A DNA stretch of 64,000 bases, from contig NZ_FUZI01000001.1 in the NCBI RefSeq assembly GCF_900166965.1, positions 930,001 to 994,000 on the forward strand, written 5' to 3'. A program made the position numbers and the translations under genes. The stretch's first letter is position 1; each line of letters begins with the position of its first letter. Positions 1 through 9,053 of the stretch are shown one piece after another. This stretch comes from Photobacterium piscicola (GTDB lineage: Bacteria > Pseudomonadota > Gammaproteobacteria > Enterobacterales > Vibrionaceae). The notes beneath the pieces are model-generated. The model was not told where the DNA came from and made no database searches. It saw only the letters and a program-made list of their open reading frames with translations.

Positions 1-769
1 TTTTTGTAACCTGATCAAAGCCATAAGATTTGAAAATTGCTGCGGCTTGAGGCTGTTGTAAATACTGGTAAAAACCTTTAGCTGCTGGTGTCACATTGCC
101 TTTCACTAGCGCCATTGGATATACAATCGGTTTATGTGAATCAGCGGGGAATTGATACACTGTTTTTACTTTTTTAGAAATTTCAGCATCTGTTTTATAG
201 ACAATGCCCAATTGAGCTTCCCCACGTTCAACTAACACCAGCGCTGAACGCACATTATTGGCACTGGCTAACAGTGGTTGTGCTTGTTTCCATAAACCTA
301 AAAACTCTAATGCTTGTTTTGCATAAATACCGGCAGGCACATAGTTAGGATCACCAACCGCTAAACGGGTGCCATCTAATGCCTTGGTTAAATTCCAGCT
401 CGCGCTAACATTCACTTTATTTTGTGGGTATGCCAAAGGAGCAACCATCACTAAGCTATTTTTAACGATATCTTTACGGGTATTGGCCGCTATAGCCCCC
501 TGCTGCTCGGCATAATCCATCCATTTTTCATTCGCAGATAAATAAATATTAGCAGGTGCACCTTGGCTAACTTGGCGTGCTAAAGTTGATGATGAAGCAA
601 ATGATAATGTGGTTTCAACACCTGTTTGCTGTTGATATTTTGCCGCAATGGCATTTAACGCATTGGTTAATGATGATGCAGCAAAAACAGTAACATTATC
701 AGCAGCGAAAGCGGGTTGTGCAAAAAGAGATAATACAGCAGCAGTAATAACCGCAGATTTAAGTGACAT
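1..769 (-). CDS. modA: Molybdate ABC transporter periplasmic binding protein ModA (C-terminus cut by window edge)
   Basis: Binds molybdate (and tungstate) in the periplasm and delivers it to the ModBC importer. Read on the minus strand it opens with a signal peptide of about 22 residues ending in AFA, followed by the family's typical first ligand loop (AASSLTNAL) and later ANIYLSANEKWMDYA. The frame is open for 256 codons to the window edge, close to the usual length of about 257 residues, so only a few residues are missing. The ATG at 769 is preceded by a GGAGG ribosome site. modB and modC should lie to the left, outside the window. A palindrome 19-44 bases upstream looks like a ModE operator, and modE is present at 20992. 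Confidence 0.93.
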   Translation of the reverse strand, partial: MSLKSAVITAAVLSLFAQPAFAADNVTVFAASSLTNALNAIAAKYQQQTGVETTLSFASSSTLARQVSQGAPANIYLSANEKWMDYAEQQGAIAANTRKDIVKNSLVMVAPLAYPQNKVNVSASWNLTKALDGTRLAVGDPNYVPAGIYAKQALEFLGLWKQAQPLLASANNVRSALVLVERGEAQLGIVYKTDAEISKKVKTVYQFPADSHKPIVYPMALVKGNVTPAAKGFYQYLQQPQAAAIFKSYGFDQVTK

Positions 770-1082
770 AACAACCTCCATAATATTTCGATGTATAGTA
801 ATGTACATATCGATATTTACCAAGCATAAATTTTAATTCCTAGAGCCAATACTTCCCTTTTCCCTGATTCAAACTTATGTCATGTAAAGCTTAAAAATTC
901 ACAAAACAGCAAAAAGCAATCGATTACCAATCTGATAATTGAGCATTTTTACACCCTTTATTTAAAAATTCAGGTTTTCAATACGATCTTCGTCACAAAT
1001 AAAAGTAATGCATAAAATAGTTATTTTCATTCATTTATTGCTCTGTATTATCAGCAAAAATCCATCGTTACGGTAATACATA
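770..1082. other. Divergent intergenic region modA / amidohydrolase
   Basis: About 310 AT-rich bases between two divergent genes. Apart from the ModE-like palindrome at 788-813 and the modA ribosome site, no further gene or clear structure is seen. Confidence 0.5.
788..813. promoter_or_regulatory. Candidate ModE operator upstream of modA
   Basis: An imperfect inverted repeat with 10-base arms (TCGATGTATA and TACATATCGA) and a 6-base spacer; 8 of 10 arm positions pair. ModE operators in Enterobacteria are inverted repeats of this layout, rich in TATA/TACA with CG near the outer ends. It lies just upstream of the modA ribosome site, where a bound ModE-molybdate dimer would block transcription. 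The assignment is by pattern and context only. Confidence 0.55.
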
Positions 1083-2489
1083 ATGTTTAAGAAGACTTTA
1101 CTTGCTGTTTCTTTAGCTGCAACTTCGCTTATTAGCCCATCTGCTTATGCCATCGAAAATGTCGACTTGTTAATAACAAATGCGACAGTCCTCACCATGG
1201 ATCAAGATAAAACCGTCTTTGATAATGGTTTGGTCGCAGTAAAAGGCAATAAGATTTATGCCGTTACTGATGGTACAAACATAAAAGAATACCAAGCAAC
1301 TAAAACTATTGATGCTGATGGTGACATTGTTATGCCTGGCCTAATTAACTCCCATACTCACGCCTCAATGACCGTTTTCCGTTCAATGGCTGATGATGTG
1401 CCCGATCGATTACACCGTTATATCTTCCCATTAGAAAAAAAATTAGTTTCACGAGATATGGTGCGTATTGGCGCACAACTGGGTAATGTCGAAATGCTAA
1501 AAGGCGGCGTGACCACTTACGCTGACATGTATTACTTTGAAGATGAAGTGGCTAAAACCGTTGATCAGATAGGTATGCGTGCCATCTTGGGTGAAACCAT
1601 TATTCAATTCCCGGTGGCGAGTGCTAAAACACCGGAAGATGGTATTAAATACACGCTCAACTTTATTGAACAATATAAAGATCACCCGCGTATTACACCA
1701 GCATTTGCACCACATGGCCCTTATACAAACTCGACTGAAACGCTGCAAACCATTGCCAAGCTATCGTTAAAACATGATGTGCCCGTAATGATGCACCTTG
1801 CAGAGTCTGATCGTGAGCGTGAAGTGATTGCTAAGCGTTCTGGCGGCTTATCCCCAATTAAATACATGGAATCGATTGGCGCACTTAATTCAAACTTCTT
1901 AGCCGCGCACGTCATTGATGCTAATGATGAAGATATCGCTATTTTGAAAAAGCACGATGTTGGTGTCGCCCACAACATGAGTGCCAATATCAAATCAGCC
2001 AAAGGCGTCGCACCTGCATTGAAGATGTTTAACGATGGGTTACGTATTGGTTTAGGCACAGACGGCCCAATGTCAGGCAATACATTAAGTACGATTGATG
2101 AATTTAACCAAGTAGCGAAAGTTCACAAATTAGTCAATAAAGATCGCGCGGCAATGCCTCCAATCAATGTGATTGAAATGGCCACCATTGGCGCGGCACG
2201 TGCATTACACATGGAAGATAAAATTGGTTCTTTAGAAGTGGGAAAACTGGCTGATATTATCGTGATTGATACCAAAGCACCCAACATGATCCCGGTTTAT
2301 AATCCATACTCTGCGTTAGTGTATTCAGCGTATGCTACCAATGTTAAGCACTCAGTGGTTGACGGTAAATTGCTTATGGAAGATCGTAACATTCTGACGG
2401 TGAATGAAAAAACCGTGCGTGATGAAGCATTGAAATTTGCTGATGTAGTACGTAAAACCGTGGTTGAGAGCGGCGAAATAGTACAATAA
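1083..2489 (+). CDS. Exported amidohydrolase, MTA/SAH-deaminase-like (TrzA/ATZ family)
   Basis: Metal-dependent hydrolase of the amidohydrolase superfamily, closest in pattern to the cytosine/adenosine-type deaminases (MtaD, TrzA). It has a Sec signal peptide of about 23 residues ending in AYA, which is unusual because the deaminases of this family work in the cytoplasm. The metal-site motifs are in order: HxH in NSHTHASM, a histidine in MMHLAES, a histidine in LAAHVID, and the aspartate in GLGTDGPMS. At 468 residues it has full family length. The substrate cannot be read from the sequence. It stands alone between modA (divergent) and a convergent methyltransferase, with a strong hairpin after the stop. 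No clear Shine-Dalgarno precedes the ATG, but the signal peptide fixes the start. Confidence 0.85.
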   Translation: MFKKTLLAVSLAATSLISPSAYAIENVDLLITNATVLTMDQDKTVFDNGLVAVKGNKIYAVTDGTNIKEYQATKTIDADGDIVMPGLINSHTHASMTVFRSMADDVPDRLHRYIFPLEKKLVSRDMVRIGAQLGNVEMLKGGVTTYADMYYFEDEVAKTVDQIGMRAILGETIIQFPVASAKTPEDGIKYTLNFIEQYKDHPRITPAFAPHGPYTNSTETLQTIAKLSLKHDVPVMMHLAESDREREVIAKRSGGLSPIKYMESIGALNSNFLAAHVIDANDEDIAILKKHDVGVAHNMSANIKSAKGVAPALKMFNDGLRIGLGTDGPMSGNTLSTIDEFNQVAKVHKLVNKDRAAMPPINVIEMATIGAARALHMEDKIGSLEVGKLADIIVIDTKAPNMIPVYNPYSALVYSAYATNVKHSVVDGKLLMEDRNILTVNEKTVRDEALKFADVVRKTVVESGEIVQ

Positions 2490-2509
2490 CACGCAAAAAA
2501 ATGAGTTAT

Positions 2510-2545
2510 GAGAAAAGAGTGTCGTGCACTCTTTTCTCTACTTTA
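2510..2545 (+). terminator. Hairpin terminator after the amidohydrolase
   Basis: A perfect 12-bp stem (GAGAAAAGAGTG / CACTCTTTTCTC) with a 5-base loop lies 20 bases after the stop codon. The following tract is only moderately U-rich. Because the arms are A/T-symmetric it may also serve the convergent methyltransferase gene. Confidence 0.7.
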
Positions 2546-2581
2546 TGCTTAGTTCTTAGCACATAAATCACATAGCACTAA

Positions 2582-3211
2582 TTACTCAGGTGCTATACGC
2601 GCAACACCTCTAATGGTTGGCTGCACGACGGCAATCATTTTACGCATTTTTTCATATTGAATATCTTCAATCACAAAGCCTGCATCAATGATTGACTGCT
2701 CTGTATTTCGGTTAAGATGGCAATTATCTGCAACTCGACGCCAAATAAAATTAAGTCGTTGTTGCCAATGATAACAACGAGAATTTGGCTCGGCGGCAAC
2801 ATGTTCTAAAAAAATGAAACGCCCTGTCGGTTTGAGTACCCGTTTAATTTCTTGTAATGATGCAGCCACATCTTTAACCGAACAACACACTAATGACACA
2901 AAAACATAATCAAAAAAGTCATCATCACTATCAATATTTTCAGTTGAACAAGATAAAACAGTCGCTTTAATATTCGATTGTGAATGTAATTTTTGCTCTA
3001 ATTGCATTCGCATATGTTGATCTGGTTCAGATAAATAAAGCGCTAATGACGATTTTTGTGGATAAAGGCCTAAACTCGCTCCAGTTCCAGCACCTATTTC
3101 TAATACATTACCATCTACATTTTCAAGCAACGTTCGACGCCATTCCACCAAACAAGCTTCTTCGGTATATTTCATTACATTGTCATAAAATAAAGCAGTA
3201 AAGAAAGACAT
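2582..3211 (-). CDS. Class I SAM-dependent methyltransferase
   Basis: A small methyltransferase (209 residues) with the S-adenosylmethionine-binding glycine motif VLEIGAGTGASLG at about residues 35-47, an acidic second-strand motif (LSEPD), and the motif DYVFVSLVCCSVKDV followed by LKPTGRFIFLEHV typical of the UbiE/METTL7-like branch. The target (lipid, quinone or small molecule) cannot be told. It is monocistronic; the upstream gene (cqsS) is divergent. Confidence 0.82.
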   Translation of the reverse strand: MSFFTALFYDNVMKYTEEACLVEWRRTLLENVDGNVLEIGAGTGASLGLYPQKSSLALYLSEPDQHMRMQLEQKLHSQSNIKATVLSCSTENIDSDDDFFDYVFVSLVCCSVKDVAASLQEIKRVLKPTGRFIFLEHVAAEPNSRCYHWQQRLNFIWRRVADNCHLNRNTEQSIIDAGFVIEDIQYEKMRKMIAVVQPTIRGVARIAPE

Positions 3212-3386
3212 TACAACGCTCCAAAGTGATAAGTGGCTACCTTAACACTTTAAAAAGTGACAAACAGAGTTTTTAACTAATCTTTATTGTTAACAATAAA
3301 ATATAACAACAAAGGAGTAAAAACTTGCCAACGATTCACCACACAGATAACATTAACAATAGTCATCCGTAGTCATGTGAAATGTA

Positions 3387-5441
3387 ATGAGCATTAAGCA
3401 AAGAATAACCAGCGCTTACCGCTATATCGAGCCAAATCTATTTTTTATAGGATTATTTGGTTTTCTCGGCTTCCCTGCTTATTATCTTATTTGGGCTTAT
3501 GTTTTCCCCCAGCCCTATGAAAATTTACCATTACGGTTAGTTTGTGCCGCATTATTTTTGCCGTTTGCGATTAAAAATCATATGCCAAGCTTATTTTCTC
3601 GTTATAAAGAAAAGCATTTTGTTTTTACTATATGTTTTTGTTTACCTTTTTTCTTTTGCTATATGATGATACGCAATGAATGGTCTGTTGAATGGATCAT
3701 GTCTTTTATGGCCGCTATTTTTCTGTCTATTATTATTATCTATGATTGGCTAATTATTCTAATATGCACCACAATAGCAGCATGCAGCGCTGCCTTATTG
3801 GGCTATCTATCGATGGGCAATATTGGCATTGGCTTCCATTATTCATACCTTATTGTGTTTAGCTTTTCTTATTTCACAGGTATCTGTTTTAATTACCGTA
3901 ATCGAATTGAAATTGAAAGTAAGCAATTATTCTCACGATCATTTAGTAGCGGTATCGCCCATGAAATGCGTAATCCCCTAGGTGCTTTATACGCCTCTCA
4001 AGAAGTCTTATTAGAATTACTTCCTGAAACATTAACCAATGATCCCCAACAACATCGACTGATCTCAAATGCTGAAATACATAAATTACGTAATATTATT
4101 CAAGACAATATTTCAATAATTAATAATGGCCATAATACTATCAATCTTTTACTTAATTCTATTGATAGTCAAAAAATATCACCTCATTCTTTTCAATACC
4201 TTTCTATTAATGATGTGATTATTGACGCACTTAATGTTTATGGCTATCAACAAAAAAGTGACCGCCAATTAGTCAGTTTTCAAATAAACAAGGATAATCT
4301 ATTTTTTGGTAATGATATTTTATTGCGCTATGTTATCTTTAATTTATTAAAGAACTCTTTTTATTATAAAGATAAACTAAACTTTAAAATTGTCATTTCT
4401 GTTTATAGTAAAAAAAATGAAACAATTATCAGTGTTAAAGATTATGGGAAAGGTATTCCACTAACCGCGATTAAAAATATTTTTACCGAATATTATACTT
4501 CAGGGAAAAAGAACAATTCAGGTTTAGGGTTATCTTTTTGTAAAAAAGTCATTACAGCTTTTGCTGGTAACATTGAATGTTATTCAACTGAAGATATTTC
4601 AACAACGTTTATTATTCGATTACCAAGCGTAACATCTTCAATCGTTGAAAAAATGAAATATGACCTAATGTGTCATAAAAAAATATTATTCTTAGGTCGT
4701 CAAAATCAGTTATTAACAGATATTAGTCATCTTGCGTTCTTTTATAATTTCACGTTGTATTATAAACAAGCATCGACTTACGACATTACTGACATTAATG
4801 CAATTGATTATGATTGCATCGTTATTGATATGCATTCAATTCAAAATGAATTATTAATGAAACTGTATAACCATATAACGACAACAACAATAAAGATGAT
4901 ACTAATCCATCATTTAAATGATACTAAAGAAATAGTGTTATCAAAAATTTATCAGCCCTATTTATTTACATATGACCATATTGATGAATTACAGAAGAAA
5001 TTAAGCACTCAAATTTTTACACATAAAACACCAGTAAATGACGTATTTAAAACAATCAATATAACCAAAGCTAAAATCATGCTTGTTGATGACAATATTT
5101 CATTACGTTTGTACTCAGGTATTTTATTAAAAAATGCAGGTTATGAGGTTGTAGAAGCAGACAATGGACGTACAGCCCTCTCTTATCTACAAGAATCTAC
5201 AGTTGATCTTATTTTGATGGATTCACAAATGCCGATCATGTCAGGTATCGATGCGACCAAAGAAATCAGAACTAATCTTCAATATTCTGCACATCAAGAC
5301 GTTCCTATTATCTGTTATTCAGGATCTTTAGATGAAGAGCATAGAAACCATTTAATCAATATTGGAATCACTGACTTTTTACTAAAACCATCATCAAAAA
5401 CAACGTTATTAAGTATCGTTCACAAATGGTTAAAGGTATAA
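3387..5441 (+). CDS. cqsS: CqsS-type hybrid sensor histidine kinase, receptor for CAI-1-class autoinducers
   Basis: Quorum-sensing receptor of the Vibrionaceae. In the known pathway CqsS phosphorylates LuxU/LuxO at low density and turns phosphatase when it binds an alpha-hydroxyketone. The N-terminal 170 residues form several membrane helices with patches shared with known CqsS (EPNLFFIG, GFPAYYLIW, FCLPFFF, MSFMAAIF). The kinase H-box is GIAHEMRNPLGAL with His192, followed by an N-box (FNLLKNSFYY) and G-boxes (DYGKGI, GLGLSFCKK). A C-terminal receiver has the acidic pair Asp568-Asp569 and phospho-acceptor Asp612 (LILMDSQMP). At 684 residues it has family length. The synthase cqsA lies 1.5 kb downstream on the other strand. 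A convergent-gene terminator follows. Confidence 0.95.
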   Translation: MSIKQRITSAYRYIEPNLFFIGLFGFLGFPAYYLIWAYVFPQPYENLPLRLVCAALFLPFAIKNHMPSLFSRYKEKHFVFTICFCLPFFFCYMMIRNEWSVEWIMSFMAAIFLSIIIIYDWLIILICTTIAACSAALLGYLSMGNIGIGFHYSYLIVFSFSYFTGICFNYRNRIEIESKQLFSRSFSSGIAHEMRNPLGALYASQEVLLELLPETLTNDPQQHRLISNAEIHKLRNIIQDNISIINNGHNTINLLLNSIDSQKISPHSFQYLSINDVIIDALNVYGYQQKSDRQLVSFQINKDNLFFGNDILLRYVIFNLLKNSFYYKDKLNFKIVISVYSKKNETIISVKDYGKGIPLTAIKNIFTEYYTSGKKNNSGLGLSFCKKVITAFAGNIECYSTEDISTTFIIRLPSVTSSIVEKMKYDLMCHKKILFLGRQNQLLTDISHLAFFYNFTLYYKQASTYDITDINAIDYDCIVIDMHSIQNELLMKLYNHITTTTIKMILIHHLNDTKEIVLSKIYQPYLFTYDHIDELQKKLSTQIFTHKTPVNDVFKTINITKAKIMLVDDNISLRLYSGILLKNAGYEVVEADNGRTALSYLQESTVDLILMDSQMPIMSGIDATKEIRTNLQYSAHQDVPIICYSGSLDEEHRNHLINIGITDFLLKPSSKTTLLSIVHKWLKV

Positions 5442-5451
5442 ATTCACCAAT

Positions 5452-5483
5452 AAAAAGTAGGTATGATTTCATACCTACTTTTA
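5452..5483. terminator. Bidirectional terminator between cqsS and the protease gene
   Basis: AAAAGTAGGTATGA and its exact complement are separated by two bases, with A- and T-runs on the flanks. This is the usual form of a bidirectional intrinsic terminator between convergent genes. Confidence 0.85.
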
Positions 5484-5496
5484 AAAAATGACTTAA

Positions 5497-6645
5497 TTAC
5501 ATTATTTTACGACGGCCATAAGCCACCAGCGACATCATCATCACCCAAAATAGAGATAAGCTACCACCTGAACCTTCTTTTTTATCATGATTTAATGGCC
5601 ACTGTGTATTGTGATCCAATAGGTTAATATCCGTTGGCACTACTTCATCTTTAGTCACGGCAACTAAGTACGTACCTTGATCAGAAGCAGCGTTATCAAA
5701 CAATGGATATACTTGATCAAAAGGTAATGTTAACGTCGCAGTTTTACTGCCTGCGCTAAACCATACCTCTTTAGGTGCTAGAGCGGCTTGTTGCTTACCA
5801 CTGACTTTAGTCGCAACATAAACCATTGCTTGCTGCGCGTTATCAATATCTTTGCTTCTAGTAAGTGTGACTTCAAATTGTTGAGCATTGATATCTTCGC
5901 GTACTTTTGCAGCTAATGTTTGTACATTCGTTAATGGCGTAAGGCCTTTTTTTGCAATAGCCGTTTCATTTAATAAACTCACGACATCACCACGACCTTG
6001 ATCACAACCAGCTTGACCATTGATGAACGGTAAGCCATTTGCCGGGTTATAGCTGCTAAAGCCAGACATTAAACTGGTTGTTCCTTCCGCATTACATTGT
6101 TTGGTGCCGTAAGCGTTTTTAAACAGAGCATCAGTACTATCAACAGTATTCGCTTCAGTATGCTTAGCGCCAAAAGTATGTCCAACTTCATGAGCATAAA
6201 CAAATTTATAACGACTATTTATTACACTATCAGCACTTAAGATCAATTGAGCATTATTCATTGACTCTAGATCTTCAAATCCTATTGGTGAACGTGCATG
6301 CCCCTTGGTTGTATTTGAAACCTGTGATGCAAAAGTCGTTAGTGTATTACTAATAATACTTGGGTCATTTGCGATCATTTGTTTAATATTGTCAGAAACT
6401 TCTTCAATGGTCTCATAAGGATAGTCAAGGTAACTAATAGTAGCCGGTGACAATTTAATATCAATATTATAATGATTCCAAACTCGGTTCGCTTGCTTAA
6501 TATTTTGATAATGACCAACAGCCCATTGTGATGCAACCTCTGTATGGGCAATCTCTGTTGGTAAAATTAATGGTGACTCAAACTCAGCAGCATTTACACT
6601 TCCTGTAAACATAGCTAATAATATACATAATTTTTTCTTTTGCAT
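5497..6645 (-). CDS. Secreted metzincin metalloprotease with GlyGly-CTERM tail
   Basis: Predicted extracellular zinc protease. A signal peptide of about 19 residues (ending VNA) leads a domain with the zinc motif HEVGHTFGAKH (His152, Glu153, His156, His162) and a downstream Met-turn-like segment (SLMSGFSSY, about residue 193), the hallmark of metzincins. The last 25 residues, GSGGSLSLFWVMMM followed by a basic RRKIM end, match the GlyGly-CTERM signal: a glycine-rich stretch, a hydrophobic helix, then basic residues. In known systems this is cut by rhombosortase and the protein goes out through type II secretion. Neither of those is in the window. The gene sits between cqsS and cqsA, which suggests, but does not show, quorum control. 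Confidence 0.85.
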   Translation of the reverse strand: MQKKKLCILLAMFTGSVNAAEFESPLILPTEIAHTEVASQWAVGHYQNIKQANRVWNHYNIDIKLSPATISYLDYPYETIEEVSDNIKQMIANDPSIISNTLTTFASQVSNTTKGHARSPIGFEDLESMNNAQLILSADSVINSRYKFVYAHEVGHTFGAKHTEANTVDSTDALFKNAYGTKQCNAEGTTSLMSGFSSYNPANGLPFINGQAGCDQGRGDVVSLLNETAIAKKGLTPLTNVQTLAAKVREDINAQQFEVTLTRSKDIDNAQQAMVYVATKVSGKQQAALAPKEVWFSAGSKTATLTLPFDQVYPLFDNAASDQGTYLVAVTKDEVVPTDINLLDHNTQWPLNHDKKEGSGGSLSLFWVMMMSLVAYGRRKIM

Positions 6646-6857
6646 GAGTATCCCTTAAAATAACATCTGCATGTTTATTTTATTTGGTTAAATAATTAAT
6701 CGTTAATCTTGTAATAAATACTACAGCTGCAAAAAACAATATCAACAATTAATTAAAATAATCGTATTCATTACTCATTAAAGTATTAATATCGACTCAA
6801 AAATACATTAGAAGTATATATTTAATAATATAAAAAACTGTATACTTAAAAACAAAT

Positions 6858-6886
6858 AAGCCCACTAAATACTATTAGCAGGCTTA
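6858..6886 (-). terminator. Possible terminator after cqsA
   Basis: On the minus strand, AAGCC-TG-CTAA and TTAG-TG-GGCTT arms form a hairpin interrupted by a two-base internal loop. It is followed by a U-rich stretch. It lies about 60 bases after the cqsA stop. Confidence 0.45.
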
Positions 6887-6942
6887 ATATTATTTACTAT
6901 TTTAATACCATCTATTTAGCTATTGGAACATATTAGTAATAA

Positions 6943-8110
6943 TTATGATGCTAATTCGATTTTCATCAAATAACACGCTTGTAATATAGCCTCTATTTCT
7001 TGATCTGTTAATTCACTATTGACAGAAAAACGAATAAGATTTTTATTTTTTGGTGTTGCGGGCGCACAAAAAACAGAACCAAAGATATTCATATTTTCTA
7101 AATGATCACGCATTATTTCAGTATTTTCTTCATTACCTGTTTCAAGAGCAATAATTTGAGATTGGCTTTGAATATTAAATCCAAGTTGGATTAAGCCATG
7201 ACGTAATTTGTCAGCTTGCTCTACCAATCGTGAACGGCGATCATCACTGTTTTTAATAACATTCAATGTCGCCTCTAATACTGCAATTTCATGAGGTAAT
7301 AACGCAGAACTAAAGATAGCAGGACGCGCAACAAACGGTAATGCTTGCCCAATTTTGTGACTACACAATATCGCCCCTGCGCGATAAGCAAATGCTTTTG
7401 CTAAACTAACTGTTATAAAATCAACATCATCGGTTAAACCTAATTCAGCAACGAGCCCCGCACCTTTTGGTCCATGAGTACCTAATGAATGTGACTCATC
7501 AACCAAAATAGCACAACCATAATCTTTGGCTAACGCGACAATCTCAGTTAAAGGCGCGACTGTACCTAAGGTACTGTAAACAGAATCAACTAAAATAAGT
7601 CCTGGGCCATTACGCTTTATTAGCTTTTCTAGATGACGAATATTATTGTGTAAAAAGCTATGAATCTGCGCTTCTGCAACCCGAGCCCCTTCCCATAATG
7701 ACATATGAGCAAAGAAATCAATGTAAACTGGCGTATTAACAGGCAAAATTGTTTGAATTAAGCCCACATTCGCCGCCCATCCAGATTGAGACAATATACA
7801 ATGCTCAAAGCCAGTATAACTCGCCAACTGATGCTCAAATGAATGATCATCTTCTTTATGTAAAAATATAGCGGACATAACAATGTCTTTTTTATTATTA
7901 CTGAGCGACTCTATATATGCTTCTCGAATGTGATCATGATTAGAAATGGCAAGATAGTCATTACTCTGTAATAACACCCCATTTTCTGTTGGTTTTTTAC
8001 CTAAAACTAAATGTTGTTGGTTTTTTCGAGGATAAATAAGTTCTTCAAGATGAAATTCAATTTTTTTTTATAAAGTCTGGTAGTGGCTTAGATAGGTTAT
8101 GGTTTGTCAT
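6943..8110 (-). CDS. cqsA: CqsA-type autoinducer synthase, reading frame broken by a +1 in an A9 run
   Basis: PLP-dependent synthase of the alpha-oxoamine synthase fold that makes CAI-1-type hydroxyketone autoinducers. The continuous frame from a GTG at 7977 to the stop covers most of the protein, with FFAHMSLWEGAR, VDESHSLGTHGP and the lysine region VSLAKAFAYRAGA. That start is not the true one. The ATG at 8110, behind an AAGGAA site, encodes MTNHNLSKPLPDFIKK, like the known CqsA N-terminus. It then runs into a stop after nine A's (8061-8069). Dropping one A gives IEFHLEELIYP, then QQHLVLGKKPTENGVLLQS, joining the main frame. So the full gene is 6943-8110 with one extra base. It may be a pseudogene, phase-variable, rescued by slippage, or a sequencing error. 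Confidence 0.92.
8061..8069 (-). repeat. Nine-base poly-A tract (coding sense) at the cqsA frameshift
   Basis: Nine T's on the plus strand read as A9 in the cqsA mRNA, at about codon 15. Eight (or eleven) A's would restore a complete cqsA frame. A-runs of nine or more are known sites of RNA-polymerase slippage and of replication slippage. Confidence 0.9.
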
Positions 8111-8317
8111 GGTATATTCCTTTTTAATTAAAATAATATTATTTACATATTTATAAATAACGAAGATATATTATTATCAAATAAAAAATACACAACCTAT
8201 TATTTGCTCATCTTATAAAATCATCCTGATAAAACAATTATCATTATTTGTTATATATAACCTATTCTGAATTTTAATATTATGAGAGACTACCTAAAAA
8301 ATAACCACACTGAGAAT

Positions 8318-8977
8318 ATGATGAAATATAGTGCAGCAATTTTTGATATGGATGGATTACTGCTTGATACCGAACAAGTGTGTATGACTGCTTTTAAGCA
8401 AACATGCTGTGAGATGGACCTTCCTTTTAAGCAAGAGGTTTATCTTTCTATGATTGGACGAAACCAAGCTGGGATTAAACCTATCATTAAGCAAGGCTAC
8501 GGTGATATGTTGGATTATAGCCTTTTTCACCCTCGCTGGATGCAGCACTACCACGCCGTTGTTGAACATCAAGCCATTCCCGTTAAACACGGTGTCATCG
8601 AATTATTAAACTGGCTACAAGCCCAAAAAATCCCCATGGTTGTCGCCACTTCCACTCACAAAGCACTCGCACAGAAAAAACTTCATCTCGCTGGATTATC
8701 AACATACTTCTCACATATAACCTGTGGCGATGAAGTAACTCAAGGTAAACCTCACCCTGAAATATATTTACTCGCGGCACAACGTCTGCATGTAGAGCCT
8801 AATCAATGTATTGCCTTTGAGGATTCAAATAACGGCGTCAAAGCGGCAGTCGCTGCCAATATGGCTACGTTACAAATTATCGACCTTGTAGAGCCTGATA
8901 CTGAAACTCGCGCTTTAGGACATGATATTTTTAACACTATGGATGATGCATTAACGTTTTTACAAACACACCAATAA
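8318..8977 (+). CDS. HAD-superfamily phosphatase (beta-phosphoglucomutase-like)
   Basis: A haloacid-dehalogenase-type sugar phosphatase or phosphatase/mutase. All four HAD motifs are visible: FDMDGLLLD (nucleophile Asp), VATSTHK, the lysine in GKPHPEIY, and AFEDSNNGVKAA. The size and cap region match the YniC/YcjU/GS1-like group of about 220 residues. The frame extends up to 8282, but ATG codons at 8318 and 8321, with GAGA just before, fit the family N-terminus better. The gene is monocistronic and followed by a strong bidirectional terminator. The substrate is not determinable. Confidence 0.85.
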   Translation: MMKYSAAIFDMDGLLLDTEQVCMTAFKQTCCEMDLPFKQEVYLSMIGRNQAGIKPIIKQGYGDMLDYSLFHPRWMQHYHAVVEHQAIPVKHGVIELLNWLQAQKIPMVVATSTHKALAQKKLHLAGLSTYFSHITCGDEVTQGKPHPEIYLLAAQRLHVEPNQCIAFEDSNNGVKAAVAANMATLQIIDLVEPDTETRALGHDIFNTMDDALTFLQTHQ

Positions 8978-9002
8978 AGCGTAACTACCACATTAAAAGT
9001 AA

Positions 9003-9042
9003 TAAAAAAGCCCACAAGCTATTAACCTGTGGGCTTCTTTTT
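9003..9042. terminator. Bidirectional terminator between HAD gene and pqiC
   Basis: AAGCCCACA and TGTGGGCTT arms are separated by an 11-base loop. An A-run precedes and a T-run follows, so it works for both convergent genes. Confidence 0.85.
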
Positions 9043-9053
9043 AAGTGAATATA

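Noticed and set aside
7977..7977. GTG at 7977 as the genuine cqsA start
   Set aside because: It would delete the conserved N-terminal segment that is plainly encoded upstream, and it has no ribosome-binding site.
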